The notes: generated by a model not told the origin, from the sequence alone. A stretch of DNA of 64,000 nt from Mycobacterium sp. 1245111.1 (GCF_001673405.1 NZ_LZLV01000044.1:1-64000), one strand, 5' to 3'. Numbered from the stretch's first letter, positions 8,605 through 17,274 are shown. Numbers and translations are program-made.

Positions 8605-9430
8605 AGCCGGCCCAAAGGCAGGAGTCAATTAGCTCGGAGACCGCCCCTCACTGAGGTTAGAGCATCATCTCGTGCCCGACACCGGGAATGAGGAGGCCCA
8701 ACACGTTCGACGAACCGCCGCGGTCTACGGAACCACACCCGTAAGGCCCACTCAAAAACGTCGGCATTCGGTCGTTTTCGTGCACGGAGCTTGGCATGCC
8801 GCCCCGAATCCTGATGTGTCGGTGTTGCTGGCGGGAGTGTGCCTGGGTCTGAGGATGACGAAGCCCTCCCATAACCACCGTACGAAGGCGACGAGAACAT
8901 GAACAAAGATGCTGGATTGCTCGACACCGGATGCACATGTGTTACCAGCTATGACGTTACCGGGCACCCGGGCTCTCGCAGCGTTACGTTGTAGGTAAGC
9001 GTCTTGCCGGCGTCGCGATGTCGTGTGACGGTGTGATAGTCGAGGACGGCCGGTCGGCGAGGCTGTCGAATCCAGGTGAGGCTGTCTGGAGAAATGACAT
9101 GAGCTTGAGACAAATCCCAGATGCCATCGTGTGAGACGCCACCGATCGCAGCTGGTCACAGAGTCGCGCGATGACACACGGAATGGGAACCTACACCGGT
9201 GGTGGTTCTGCGTGGCCACGGACGGGACGCGGTTGCACCAGATCTGCCGGTCGATGACCGGGAATGGTGGCACCGAGGACTGGGCACGGATCGTTGTCGA
9301 CGCGATAGTCACGGCGGTAGCCGCCGACGATGACAACGTTGTTCTAGCCGCCGCTGTCAGTACCGGTGGGGAGTGCCGTCAAGCGTCATGCTGGTCCAAC
9401 GCAAGACGTGAAACGTTTCGGCATTCCGAC
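8605..9430. other. 826-bp region without a convincing gene, between convergent genes
   Basis: This is the longest gene-poor stretch in the window, between the 3' ends of the GMC gene and the alcohol dehydrogenase gene. All frames are interrupted or low in coding character. One plus-strand frame has an alpha/beta-hydrolase-like start (see 8672-8902). A minus-strand frame around 8955-9080 gives a short peptide with some coding-like appearance but ends in stops. I found no inverted terminal repeats, transposase motif or RNA gene. It is probably degraded DNA. Confidence 0.45.
8672..8902 (+). pseudogene. Possible alpha/beta hydrolase N-terminal remnant
   Basis: A 76-codon frame contains SVVFVHGAWHAAPNPD. 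The VFVHGAWH core is the oxyanion strand-turn found at the N-terminus of small alpha/beta hydrolases of the MenH/pimeloyl-esterase type. Nothing after it matches the fold: the frame soon becomes basic and stops at 8902, and no nucleophile elbow is seen in any downstream frame. It may be the decayed 5' end of a lost hydrolase gene, or a chance match of about ten residues. Low confidence. Confidence 0.25.
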
Positions 9431-10594
9431 CTACTCGAACGCGATGACCCCGCGGATGTTCTTCCCGGCACGAAGGTCTTTCATGGCCTCGTTGATGTCG
9501 TCGAGTTTGTATGTCTGCGTGACCAGTTCGTCGAGCTTGATCTGGCCCGCCTCGTACATCGACAACAGTTTGGGCATCGCCTCGCGCGGGTTCATCTCGC
9601 CGTAGAGCACGCCCTTCAGCGTTTTGCAGGAGCTGACCATATCGGTCAAAATCAGGGGGACGTTCATGTCGGTGATCTTGGCCATGCCGGTCAGCACGCA
9701 CGTGCCGCCCTTCCGTAGCAACATCATCCCGAGCATGATCAGGTCCGGTGGCACGACGCCGGGGGTCAGGACGACCCGGTCGGCCATGACGCCCCAGGTG
9801 ATCTCCTTGACCAGCTCGAGCGCGGCACCGGCGTCGACGGCGGTATGGGTTGCGCCGAAAGTCGGCGCGAGGCTTCGCTTGATGTCGCTGGGGTCGACGG
9901 CGACGATGTGTTTGGCTCCGGCGACCTTGGCGCCCTGAACCGCGTTCATCCCAATGCCGCCAACCCCAATCACCACCACAGTGTCGCCGGCCTCGGTCCC
10001 GGCGGCGACCGAACCTGAACCGAAACCTGTTGTCACACCACAGGAAACCAGCGATGCGGCTTCCAGGGGGATCCAGTCGTTAATTTTGACTAGCGAGCGC
10101 TCCGACGCCACAACCAATTCGGAGAACGTGCCGACCTGCATCATCGCCATGAGGTCCTCATCGCCGAGGTGGCGTCGGCAGGTGCCGTCGGTCGTCATCG
10201 CCTTGCTGTAGATGTCGGCGCCGACGTCGCACAGATAGGTGTGGCCAGTCACGCACCAACGACACCGACCGCATGCCGGGAAGAACGAGACCGCGACATG
10301 GTCCCCGGGTGCGAGCGTGTGGACCTCAGGGCCAACCGCCTCGACGACGCCGGAGCCCTCATGGCCACCGAGCATGGGGAACCACTCCGGCACGGTGACG
10401 CCAGCGGCCCTCATCATTTCTTCCATGTCCTCGCCCGGCACACTGTCACCGGTGTAGAAGTGCTCGTCGGAGTGGCAGATGCCGGCATAAGCCATCTTGA
10501 CCAGAACTTCGCCCGCATGAGGAGGGTCGAGGTCAACTTCGGTGACCTCCCAGTCAATACCGACGCCGCGCAACACCGCTGCTTTCGACTTCAT
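9431..10594 (-). CDS. NDMA-dependent (mycofactocin-type) zinc alcohol dehydrogenase
   Basis: Medium-chain zinc alcohol dehydrogenase of 387 residues, oxidising an alcohol to an aldehyde or ketone. It begins MKSKAAVLRGVGIDWEVTEV. Catalytic zinc ligands appear in AGICHSDEHF and GGHEGSGVVEAVG; the structural zinc Cys cluster is CGRCRWCVTGHTYLC; the coenzyme motif is IGVGGIGMNAV. The overall pattern, including the insertion DSVPGEDMEEMMRAAGVTV, fits the NDMA-dependent Rxyl_3153-type family. That family carries tightly bound NAD and is genomically linked to the redox cofactor mycofactocin. The start (ATG 10594, with GAAAGAGG upstream) replaces a longer open frame. It is the last gene of a four-gene operon, 28 bp after the aldehyde dehydrogenase, so its product may feed that enzyme. 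Confidence 0.88.
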   Translation of the reverse strand: MKSKAAVLRGVGIDWEVTEVDLDPPHAGEVLVKMAYAGICHSDEHFYTGDSVPGEDMEEMMRAAGVTVPEWFPMLGGHEGSGVVEAVGPEVHTLAPGDHVAVSFFPACGRCRWCVTGHTYLCDVGADIYSKAMTTDGTCRRHLGDEDLMAMMQVGTFSELVVASERSLVKINDWIPLEAASLVSCGVTTGFGSGSVAAGTEAGDTVVVIGVGGIGMNAVQGAKVAGAKHIVAVDPSDIKRSLAPTFGATHTAVDAGAALELVKEITWGVMADRVVLTPGVVPPDLIMLGMMLLRKGGTCVLTGMAKITDMNVPLILTDMVSSCKTLKGVLYGEMNPREAMPKLLSMYEAGQIKLDELVTQTYKLDDINEAMKDLRAGKNIRGVIAFE

Positions 10595-10622
10595 CGTGCC
10601 TCTTTCGTTGGAGAAAGTTCGG

Positions 10623-12095
10623 TTACGCGGCCGGCCAGCCGACGGTCTTTGTCTCAGTGAAGATTTCGAGTCCCTCGATGCCGCATTGCCGTCCGATGCC
10701 CGATTGCTTGTAGCCACCGAACGGCGCGTCTGCGCCGTACCAGAGTCCACCGTTGATTCCGAGCGTGCCGGTTCTGATCCGGCTCGCCACGGACTTCGCA
10801 CGCTCGAGGTCGTTGGCGAACACGACCCCCGACAGCCCGTAGATGGATTCGTTGGCAATCCGCACGGCGTCGTCGTCGCCGTCGAACCCGATCACCGACA
10901 GCACCGGACCGAAGATCTCCTCCTGGGCGATCGTCATCTTGTTGTCGACGTTCGCGAACACGGTCGGTTCGACGAAGTAGCCCTTGGGCAGATGCTTGGG
11001 CACCCCGCCGCCGGTAACCAGCCGGGCACCTTCCTGCCGACCCTTGTCGATGTAGCCCAGGACTCGCTCGTGCTGCTTCTTGGACACCAACGGTCCCTGC
11101 AGCACTGACGGGTCGGTGGGGTCACCGTATTTGTTCTTCTCCATTGCCGCCGTGACGATCTCGACCGCTTCGTCGTAGCGCGAGTTGGGCACCAGCAGGC
11201 GGGTGGGCATCGCGCAACCTTGCCCGGCGTGCATGCAGATGAAGGCGCTGCCGCCGACCGCGCCACCGATGTCGCCGTCCTCGTCAAGAACCAGATAGAC
11301 GGACTTGCCGCCGAGTTCGAGGAAGGTGGGTTTCACCGTTGCGGCCGCCGCAGCCATGACCCGCCTACCGGTGGCTGTCGAGCCGGTGAAGGCAACCATG
11401 TCGACCAGCGGCGAGGTTGAAATAACCTCTCCGACAAGGTGGTCCGAGGACGGGACGATGTTGATGACGCCGGGCGGAATGTCGGTCTGTTCGGCGATAA
11501 TGCGTCCGATGCGGGTGGCGTTCCAGGGTGTGTCCGGTGCGGGTTTAAGCACGCAGGTGTTGCCCATCGCGAGAATGGGGCCGATCTTGTTGAGGATGAT
11601 CTCGAGCGGGAAGTTCCACGGCGTGATGACACCCACGACGCCGATCGGCTCCTTCCAGACTTCACGCGTCGTGAGGCTTCCCATGCCGAACGCGTCCTTG
11701 TCGGGAAGTGAACGCTTCCAGGCGAATTGACTGATCATGTCGGCTGGCCAGCTGAGGGCTTCGTTGAGGGGAACGTCGAGTTGCGGTCCGTAGGTGGAAA
11801 GCAGGGGACATCCGACTTCCGAGATGAGCTCGCTGCGGAGGTCTTCGCGCTCGGCTTGGAGCGCATCTTGGAGTTGGCGCAAGCCGGCGGCGCGGGCTTC
11901 GCCGTTGCGTGACCAATCGGTGTTGTCGAATGCGTGTCGCGCCGCCGCAATTGCGCGCTCCATGTCGGCGCGAGTTGCGTCGCAGGTGCTGCCGATGACC
12001 TCTTCGGTGGCCGGATTGATGTTGTCGAACTGGCGACCGGTCTCGGATTCGACGAGCTTGCCGTCGATCAGCATTCGGGATTCGTGGTTCACCAT
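10623..12095 (-). CDS. NAD(P)-dependent aldehyde dehydrogenase
   Basis: A 490-residue aldehyde dehydrogenase converting an aldehyde to the acid. Family landmarks are present: the TPWNFPLEIILNKIGPILAM cofactor region; AFTGSTATGRRVM; the general-base Glu in FLELGGKS; the nucleophilic Cys in HAGQGCAMPTRL; and EEIFGPVLSVIGF near the C-terminus. The start ATG at 12095 overlaps the upstream SDR stop by seven bases, so the genes are translationally coupled. With an alcohol dehydrogenase downstream, this operon can take an alcohol to a carboxylate. Substrate unknown. Confidence 0.92.
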   Translation of the reverse strand: MVNHESRMLIDGKLVESETGRQFDNINPATEEVIGSTCDATRADMERAIAAARHAFDNTDWSRNGEARAAGLRQLQDALQAEREDLRSELISEVGCPLLSTYGPQLDVPLNEALSWPADMISQFAWKRSLPDKDAFGMGSLTTREVWKEPIGVVGVITPWNFPLEIILNKIGPILAMGNTCVLKPAPDTPWNATRIGRIIAEQTDIPPGVINIVPSSDHLVGEVISTSPLVDMVAFTGSTATGRRVMAAAAATVKPTFLELGGKSVYLVLDEDGDIGGAVGGSAFICMHAGQGCAMPTRLLVPNSRYDEAVEIVTAAMEKNKYGDPTDPSVLQGPLVSKKQHERVLGYIDKGRQEGARLVTGGGVPKHLPKGYFVEPTVFANVDNKMTIAQEEIFGPVLSVIGFDGDDDAVRIANESIYGLSGVVFANDLERAKSVASRIRTGTLGINGGLWYGADAPFGGYKQSGIGRQCGIEGLEIFTETKTVGWPAA

Positions 12096-12883
12096 TGCCG
12101 AAGTTCCTTCACTGCGTCGGAGGTGCGGGGAGCCAGGGTAAGATAGGGAATGAAACTACTGTTGCCGCAACGGATAACGGAGTCGACGACGTCGGTCAGA
12201 TGCTCGGCGTCGACGAGGCCGCCCATCATGTACTTGTTGTCCATCCAGTACCTGATGGCGGATTCCAGAGCGTCGGGGTCCCAGCTTTTGTTGAACTCGG
12301 TCTGGGCGTCGCCTTTGCCGCCGAGGCTGTCGCCTACTGCGAGACGGGTGAAGCCGATCTCTGGATGTTCGATGCGCCAAGCTTCGACGAGCTTGTCGAG
12401 GGCGGATTTGGTCACCGAGTAGGCCCCGAGCATGGGCCACGGCGTTGTGTAGGACGCGCTCAATGAGGACAGGTAGACCGCCGTACCCGCGGCGGCGGCG
12501 AGGTGTGGCGCGGCCGCCGCGGTCACCAGGGATGCGCCGGTGACATTGGTGGCGAACAATTGCGCCCACTGCTCGGCGGTCATATCCCGCAATGGCGAGA
12601 GCACTCCCATGCCGGTCGTGTACACCAAGGCATCGAGACCCCCGAGCGCTCCGACTACTTCGGAGATCGCTCTCTCGCAGGTGTCGGCCTGGGTGACATC
12701 GCAGGCTACGGCCACCGCGCCATTGCCTGCTTCCTTGGCAGCCTCGACCAATCGGTCGTACCGACGTGCCAGCAGCGCGACATGCGCGCCGCGCTGGGCG
12801 AGTCCGGTGCCAATGCACCGGCCAAGGCCAGCAGAGGCACCGACGACCGCGACCCGCACTGGCTGGTTTCCGTTGTCAGACAT
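12089..12883 (-). CDS. Short-chain dehydrogenase/reductase
   Basis: Classical SDR of 264 residues. The NAD(P) motif is GASAGLG near residues 15-21, and the catalytic Tyr and Lys lie in GAYSVTKSALDKL with Ser in YLSSLSASY. The start is ATG 12883 (MSDNGNQPVRVAVVGASAGL). The frame is open further upstream, but this start overlaps the amidohydrolase stop by eight bases. The last part departs from the typical SDR C-terminus (no TGQ-DGG motif), suggesting a distinct substrate pocket. It is the second gene of the amidohydrolase-SDR-ALDH-ADH operon. Confidence 0.88.
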   Translation of the reverse strand: MSDNGNQPVRVAVVGASAGLGRCIGTGLAQRGAHVALLARRYDRLVEAAKEAGNGAVAVACDVTQADTCERAISEVVGALGGLDALVYTTGMGVLSPLRDMTAEQWAQLFATNVTGASLVTAAAAPHLAAAAGTAVYLSSLSASYTTPWPMLGAYSVTKSALDKLVEAWRIEHPEIGFTRLAVGDSLGGKGDAQTEFNKSWDPDALESAIRYWMDNKYMMGGLVDAEHLTDVVDSVIRCGNSSFIPYLTLAPRTSDAVKELRQW

Positions 12884-14156
12884 TGAGTTTGGCGCTAACT
12901 GAGCCAAGAGTCGCACCCGCGGTGCGCTCGAATCGGCCGTAGTCGAAGCTGCGGATCTCGACGTCGTGGCCACCGGCTTCCGCGCGCAACGCGCCGACAG
13001 TGCACTGGTCGCGGGTGCGGTGTTCGAAGGGGTCGAACGAGTACCACCGGCAGGCGTTCTCGTAGGTGATCTTGTTGATCTCGTCGTCGGGCAGGCCGGT
13101 CATCACGTAGGCGAGTTCCTCGGCTGCCGATGGCCACGACGAGTCGGAGTGCGGGTAGTCGCATTCCCAGGCGATGTTGTCGATGCCGATGTCGTGGCGC
13201 AGCTTGATACCGATCGGATCGGCGATGAAGCAGGTGAGGAATCGTTCCCGGAAGATCTCGCTGGGTAGCCGGTCGCCGAAGTCCTGCCCGGTCCACAGGT
13301 GATGCATCTCGTAGGTGCGGTCGAGACGATCGATGAAGTACGGGATCCAGCCGGTCCCGCCTTCGGAGAGCGCGAAGCGGACGTTCGGAAACTCTTTGAT
13401 CACCCGCGACCACAACAGGTCGGCGGCCGCCGAACAGACGTTCATCGGCTGCAACGTGATCATCACGTCGATGGGTGCGTTGTCGGCGGTCATCGTGATC
13501 TTGCCCGACGAGCCGAGGTGAACGGAGAGCACGGTGTCGGTGTCCGACAGCGCTCGCCACATCGGGTCCCAGTAGTCGTCGTGGAAGCTGGGAAATCCGA
13601 GGGTGGCGGGGTTTTCGGTGAATGTCACCGAATGGCAGCCCTTTTCGGCGTTACGGCGGATCTCCTTGGCGCACAACTCTGGGTCCCACAACACGGGTAG
13701 CCCCATCGGCAGGAAGCGCCCGGGGTAGGACCCGCACCACTCGTCGATGTGCCAATCGTTGTAGGCCTGCGTGACGGCGAGCGCGAGGTCTTTGTCGGCG
13801 TGGGTGGCGAACAGTCTGCCGGCGAAGCCGGGGAAGGACGGGAAGCACATCGATCCGAGTACGCCGCCGGCATCCATGTCTTTGATCCGCTCGTGGATGT
13901 CGTAGCAGCCGGGCCGCATCTCGTCGAAGGCGGTCGGTTCGATGCCGTACTCCTCGCGGGGGCGGCCCGCCACGGCGTTGAGGCCGATGTTAGGAACGAT
14001 CGCGCCGTTGAATGTCCACACTTCCGAGCCGTTGGGCTGTCGGATGACTCGGGGTGCCTCGTCCGCGTATTTTTTGGCGACCCTGCCCTCGAAGAGGTTT
14101 GGCGGCTCCACCAGATGGTCGTCGACGCTCACCAGGATCATGTCTTCGGGCTGCAT
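12876..14156 (-). CDS. Amidohydrolase-2 family metal-dependent hydrolase/decarboxylase
   Basis: A 426-residue TIM-barrel amidohydrolase of the ACMSD/gamma-resorcylate decarboxylase type. Members hydrolyse or decarboxylate carboxylic acids with one metal ion. Visible metal-site elements are VSVDDHLVEPPN at residues 9-20, VLSVHLGSSG in the middle and WECDYPHSD near residue 340, whose Asp is the usual last ligand or base. The first His of the canonical HxH is Asp here, as in the other two paralogues in this window. First gene of a four-gene operon; AAGGAG precedes the ATG. A shared 18-bp promoter element lies at 14175-14192. Reaction unknown; the family is secure. Confidence 0.88.
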   Translation of the reverse strand: MQPEDMILVSVDDHLVEPPNLFEGRVAKKYADEAPRVIRQPNGSEVWTFNGAIVPNIGLNAVAGRPREEYGIEPTAFDEMRPGCYDIHERIKDMDAGGVLGSMCFPSFPGFAGRLFATHADKDLALAVTQAYNDWHIDEWCGSYPGRFLPMGLPVLWDPELCAKEIRRNAEKGCHSVTFTENPATLGFPSFHDDYWDPMWRALSDTDTVLSVHLGSSGKITMTADNAPIDVMITLQPMNVCSAAADLLWSRVIKEFPNVRFALSEGGTGWIPYFIDRLDRTYEMHHLWTGQDFGDRLPSEIFRERFLTCFIADPIGIKLRHDIGIDNIAWECDYPHSDSSWPSAAEELAYVMTGLPDDEINKITYENACRWYSFDPFEHRTRDQCTVGALRAEAGGHDVEIRSFDYGRFERTAGATLGSVSAKLNV

Positions 14157-14174
14157 GGGTCTCCTTGCACAGAG

Positions 14175-14192
14175 TTGAGAGCGACATTATCA
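14175..14192 (-). promoter_or_regulatory. Shared operator/-10 element upstream of amidohydrolase operon
   Basis: TTGAGAGCGACATTATCA (plus strand) matches the element before the amidohydrolase at 49137 in 17 of 18 positions. Read toward the gene it is TGATAATGTCGCTCTCAA: an extended -10-like TGATAAT followed by a TCTC half-site. It starts 19 bp before the ATG. I treat it as a spacing variant (TGAGA-N6-TTATCA) of the recurrent 16-bp inverted repeat. Confidence 0.55.
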
Positions 14193-14275
14193 GTAATGCA
14201 GAGGGGCTATATTCGATTAGCGTAAATATACGTTTTCATTCGAGCGCGAGTAGTTCACAACTGTCCGCCAGAAAA

Positions 14276-14908
14276 TCACCGCCGCAAAGCGTCTCGGGGT
14301 TCGACTGCGAAAGCGAGCAGGAGACGGTCGAGGATCTTGGCTGCCCGCCGGCGCGCCTTGTTGGGATCGGCGGCGTGCGCAACGAGCAGCGAGGCCTCCT
14401 CGAGCGCTGCGACGATCATATGGGTCAGCTCGGCAACGGGTTGATCGTCGATCACGCCCTCTGCGATCGCCTCGCGTATCACCTCGTTGATCAGCGCGAT
14501 GCTGTTGCCCTCTTGAATTTCGCGCAGGGTTTGCCAGCCGAGCACCACCGGCCCGTCGACGAGCATCACCCGCTGGACGGCGGGTTCCTGTGCTGCTGCC
14601 AGGAATCCGTGCAGACCGGTCGTGAGCCGCTCCCACGCGTCGGCGCCCTGCGGCGGAGCCGCGATCGACCGCAGCGTCAGGTCGTTCTCGACATCTTCGA
14701 ACACGGCTCGGAACAGTTCGGCCTTGTCTTTGAAATGGTGGTAGAAGGCCCCGCGGGTGCCGACGCCCGATGTCGTGACGAGATCGTTGATGCTGGTGTT
14801 GAAAAACCCGTGTTCTACGAACAGTTCTCGACCGGCGTCGACCAGGGCACGGCGAGTTTGATCGCCACGGGCACGCCGGTCCCGGTCTGCTCCGCCACGC
14901 TTCGCCAT
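14276..14908 (-). CDS. TetR/AcrR-family transcriptional regulator
   Basis: A 210-residue TetR regulator starting MAKRGGADRDRRARGDQTRR. The helix-turn-helix lies in TSINDLVTTSGVGTRGAFYH followed by HFKDKAELF. The frame is open far upstream over the divergent gene, but ATG 14908 is the natural start and leaves a 39-bp divergent gap. That gap contains an inverted repeat (14916-14948), the likely autoregulatory site. The ligand domain resembles TetR_C regulators with a VDGPVVLGWQTLREIQEGNS segment. It sits between the amidohydrolase operon and a binding-protein-like gene, so it may control either. Confidence 0.9.
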   Translation of the reverse strand: MAKRGGADRDRRARGDQTRRALVDAGRELFVEHGFFNTSINDLVTTSGVGTRGAFYHHFKDKAELFRAVFEDVENDLTLRSIAAPPQGADAWERLTTGLHGFLAAAQEPAVQRVMLVDGPVVLGWQTLREIQEGNSIALINEVIREAIAEGVIDDQPVAELTHMIVAALEEASLLVAHAADPNKARRRAAKILDRLLLAFAVEPRDALRR

Positions 14909-14915
14909 GCGACGA

Positions 14916-14948
14916 TAGTAGCAACCTTCGTCATGTATGTTGCCGCTA
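14916..14948. promoter_or_regulatory. Inverted repeat in TetR / binding-protein divergent promoter
   Basis: TAGTAGCAAC (14916-14925) and GTTGCCGCTA (14939-14948) match as an inverted repeat at eight of ten positions, around a 13-bp spacer. It fills most of the 39-bp gap between the two start codons and ends on the first base of the plus-strand ATG, so a bound repressor would block both genes. Confidence 0.5.
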
Positions 14949-16093
14949 TGGCAGACGACGAGGTTCATGCATACGGTTCGGTGGCGCCGCTGAAAGTCGG
15001 CCTGCTCAATGACTATCCGACCGCCGGCAAAACGCACAACGACTCTCTTGACGCCCTGCGGCTCGTCATGGACGAAGCGTTGTCCGCCGGGCTGATCGAC
15101 CGGCCGATCGAACTGGTCACCCGCAACGTGGTCGGATTGCCCAACGGCACCTATCTCGCCGTCGAGCGGGCCTTTGACGAGCTGGTGGCCGAGGGGTGTC
15201 TTGCGATCTACGGGCCCTGGGTGTCGGACAACGTCGTCCCGCTGAGGTCCCACGTCGATGCCACCGCGCGGGTTCCGATCGTGACCCTGTCGGGGTCGGA
15301 GGGTGCGCTCGGCGAATGGTGCTTCGCGCTGAACAACGGCTCGATGGCCGAGGAGCCGGTGATGTTGGCCGCGGTCATGATCGGCGACCGTCGCTCGCGG
15401 ATCGCCATCGCCTACGAGACGTCGCTGATCGGCAAGGAATATCTCGCCTTCGCGCAGCGAGCCTACGACGCGGCGGGCTTGAAAGTCGTTGCCGCCGTGG
15501 CGATTCCCCAAGTCGAAGCCGACAAATCGGAGGCAGTTGAGACCTTGCGCGCTGCGCAGCCCGACGCTCTGGTTCATGTCGGTTTCGGGCATGGACTGTG
15601 GGGCTTTACCGACGCGCTGCTGGCCGCGGGCTGGGATCCGCCCCGGTACACCACGACGGCCTTCGAGATGGCGCACATCAATGCCGAGTGGATGCGCCAC
15701 CTCTCGGGCTGGATCGGTTTGGACAGCTACGACGAACGCAACACCGTCGGCCAGGCGTTCCTCGACCGCTTCGAAGCCCGATACGGTCGCCGGCCCGGCC
15801 ACTCGATGCCGGGCCTTTCCCACGACGCGGCCACCGTAATCGTGCGCGGCCTCGCCGCTGCGCGCCCGCTGACCGGGGAAGGGGTGAAAGGCGGGATGGA
15901 GCAGGTGAAGCTCGTCCCGTCGGCCAGCGGCGCCCCGGGCACGTTTCTCCGATTCGGCCGCTACATCCGCCAGGGGTGGATGGGTTCGGACTACCTCATA
16001 GCCCGTCGCGTGCTGCCCGATGGAAGCGCTCACGTCTTTCACTCCGCGCCCAGCGATCACATCGCGCGGGCGGTCAGTCGCGGCTCAGGCTAA
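14948..16093 (+). CDS. Periplasmic-binding-protein-like protein without signal peptide
   Basis: A 381-residue protein of the type I periplasmic binding fold (Leu/Ile/Val-binding, amide-sensor class). Typical segments are LKVGLLNDYPTAGKTHNDSL at the N-terminus, AIYGPWVSDNVVPLRS, VTLSGSEGALGEWCF, RSRIAIAYETSLIGKEY and the late GLSHDAATVIVRGLAAA. The N-terminus (MADDEVHAYGSVAPLK) has no hydrophobic segment, Tat motif or lipobox, and no ABC permease or ATPase gene is nearby. It therefore looks cytosolic: a ligand sensor or chaperone rather than a transporter part. It is divergent from a TetR gene and overlaps the convergent DapB-like gene by nine bases. A slightly earlier ATG (14933) is possible. 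Confidence 0.75.
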   Translation: MADDEVHAYGSVAPLKVGLLNDYPTAGKTHNDSLDALRLVMDEALSAGLIDRPIELVTRNVVGLPNGTYLAVERAFDELVAEGCLAIYGPWVSDNVVPLRSHVDATARVPIVTLSGSEGALGEWCFALNNGSMAEEPVMLAAVMIGDRRSRIAIAYETSLIGKEYLAFAQRAYDAAGLKVVAAVAIPQVEADKSEAVETLRAAQPDALVHVGFGHGLWGFTDALLAAGWDPPRYTTTAFEMAHINAEWMRHLSGWIGLDSYDERNTVGQAFLDRFEARYGRRPGHSMPGLSHDAATVIVRGLAAARPLTGEGVKGGMEQVKLVPSASGAPGTFLRFGRYIRQGWMGSDYLIARRVLPDGSAHVFHSAPSDHIARAVSRGSG

Positions 16094-17158
16094 CTGAATC
16101 GCTCCGAAGACCGGCGCGGTCACGACGCCGGGGGGGTGCGCGAGCACATAGGGGATTGCCCGCACCGCGCCCATCGCGATCATCAGATGGCCCGGCATCG
16201 CATGCTGGCCCGCCGACGTCGCAGTCTGCGAACCCACGTCGAGCTGCAGTTCGAAACTCGGCTCACCGGTGATGACGGCGCGGATCAGCGGCGCTTTTTC
16301 ACCCGGCGCCAGCGGCACCATGCCCCACTGGGGAAGGTCGCGGGTCAGCACCCACTCTTCGTGGATGGCCAGTAAGGGGCGGCCCGACCAGTGCCCGACC
16401 CACGAGAACCGCTGTCCGACAACAGTTCCTGCCTTGATTGTGCCGGCGAGGACCTCGATGTCGTGGGATAGCGTGGTGGCGTCTACCGCCACGTCGATGT
16501 GCGACAAGGTGATCCCGAGGACGTCGGCGGTGGCGTTGAGCGCCTGGCGGTAGGCAAGGTCCAGCTTTTTGATGATCGGGGAGTCGACGCTGACGTCTTC
16601 CGGTGGCCTGCCCATACCCATGAGGTCGACGAGCATCGGACGGCTGTCGACCGCTGACACGTCAGTGGCCTCGTAGAGGTCGATTCGATCGATGGTCTTG
16701 CTCAGTCCGGTCACCGTCGCGACAAGTCGTTCGAACATGAATCCGGGGTTCTCGCCCGCGGCGTGGAATCGTGACCTGCCCTGTCGGCAGGCGTCGATGA
16801 ACGCTGCCTCGGTGTCGGCGCCGTAGGTGGGCAGGTGGTTGTACGACGTCGTCGTGATGACGGTGCTTCCGGCCGCGAGCAGGCGGCAGATGTCCTCGGC
16901 GTTCGTCTCGATGGCGTGTGCCTTGCTGGCCGCGTGCACGACGACATCGGCATGCAACGCGATGATCTCGTCTTTGTCCGCCGTAGCAATGACCCCCGTC
17001 GTCGGCGGAAGACCGCACAGCGCACCGGCGTCTAGGCCGGCCTTAGCCGGGTCGTACACCAGTACCCCTACCAGCTGATAATGCGGATTCTCGATGAGCT
17101 CCCGCAGTGCGGCGCGGCCGACGGCGCCGGTTGCCCACTGCACGACTCGTGTAGCCAA
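16085..17158 (-). CDS. DapB-like NAD(P)H-dependent oxidoreductase (paralogue A)
   Basis: A 357-residue protein of the mycobacterial family usually annotated dihydrodipicolinate reductase or amine dehydrogenase (2,4-diaminopentanoate-dehydrogenase-like). It has an N-terminal Rossmann fold, VVQWATGAVGRAAL at residues 5-18, the family signature YDPAKAGLDAGALCG at 35-49, and VITTTSYNH. The C-terminal half carries the conserved ALGIT-type helix (ATADVLGITLSHIDV), GTVVGQRF and a late VRAIPYVLA. Lysine biosynthesis is unlikely given five divergent copies here among lipid genes. The reaction is unknown. Divergent from the P450 gene, with a palindromic site between them. Confidence 0.8.
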   Translation of the reverse strand: MATRVVQWATGAVGRAALRELIENPHYQLVGVLVYDPAKAGLDAGALCGLPPTTGVIATADKDEIIALHADVVVHAASKAHAIETNAEDICRLLAAGSTVITTTSYNHLPTYGADTEAAFIDACRQGRSRFHAAGENPGFMFERLVATVTGLSKTIDRIDLYEATDVSAVDSRPMLVDLMGMGRPPEDVSVDSPIIKKLDLAYRQALNATADVLGITLSHIDVAVDATTLSHDIEVLAGTIKAGTVVGQRFSWVGHWSGRPLLAIHEEWVLTRDLPQWGMVPLAPGEKAPLIRAVITGEPSFELQLDVGSQTATSAGQHAMPGHLMIAMGAVRAIPYVLAHPPGVVTAPVFGAIQLA

Positions 17159-17202
17159 TCGAATACTCCAGGTTGCACTTTCGCGATCTTATGAGGTCGC
17201 TG

Positions 17203-17239
17203 GTTGGTTCAAGGTACATCATGTACGTTTGCAACCAAC
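17203..17239. promoter_or_regulatory. Composite palindrome between DapB-like gene and P450 gene
   Basis: A perfect 13-bp palindrome GTACATCATGTAC (17214-17226) sits inside an outer perfect inverted repeat: GTTGGTT (17203-17209) and AACCAAC (17233-17239). It is central in the 116-bp divergent gap and differs from the GAGAAT-type repeat used elsewhere, so a separate regulator, for example one of the two nearby TetR proteins, is implied. Confidence 0.55.
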
Positions 17240-17274
17240 AGTATGTAGGTTGAGGGCTGTACGGGAGGTGACTC

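Noticed and set aside
8752-9336. Minus-strand 194-codon frame in the gene-poor gap
   Set aside because: Composition is Ser/Arg/Thr-rich with no domain, as expected for a chance frame in GC-rich DNA.
14054-14947. Long upstream extension of the binding-protein-like gene
   Set aside because: The extension is antisense to the TetR gene and the amidohydrolase start; homology begins only after ATG 14948.
14909-16060. Long upstream extension of the TetR gene at 14276
   Set aside because: It is antisense to the binding-protein-like gene and lacks any domain; the TetR fold starts at ATG 14908.
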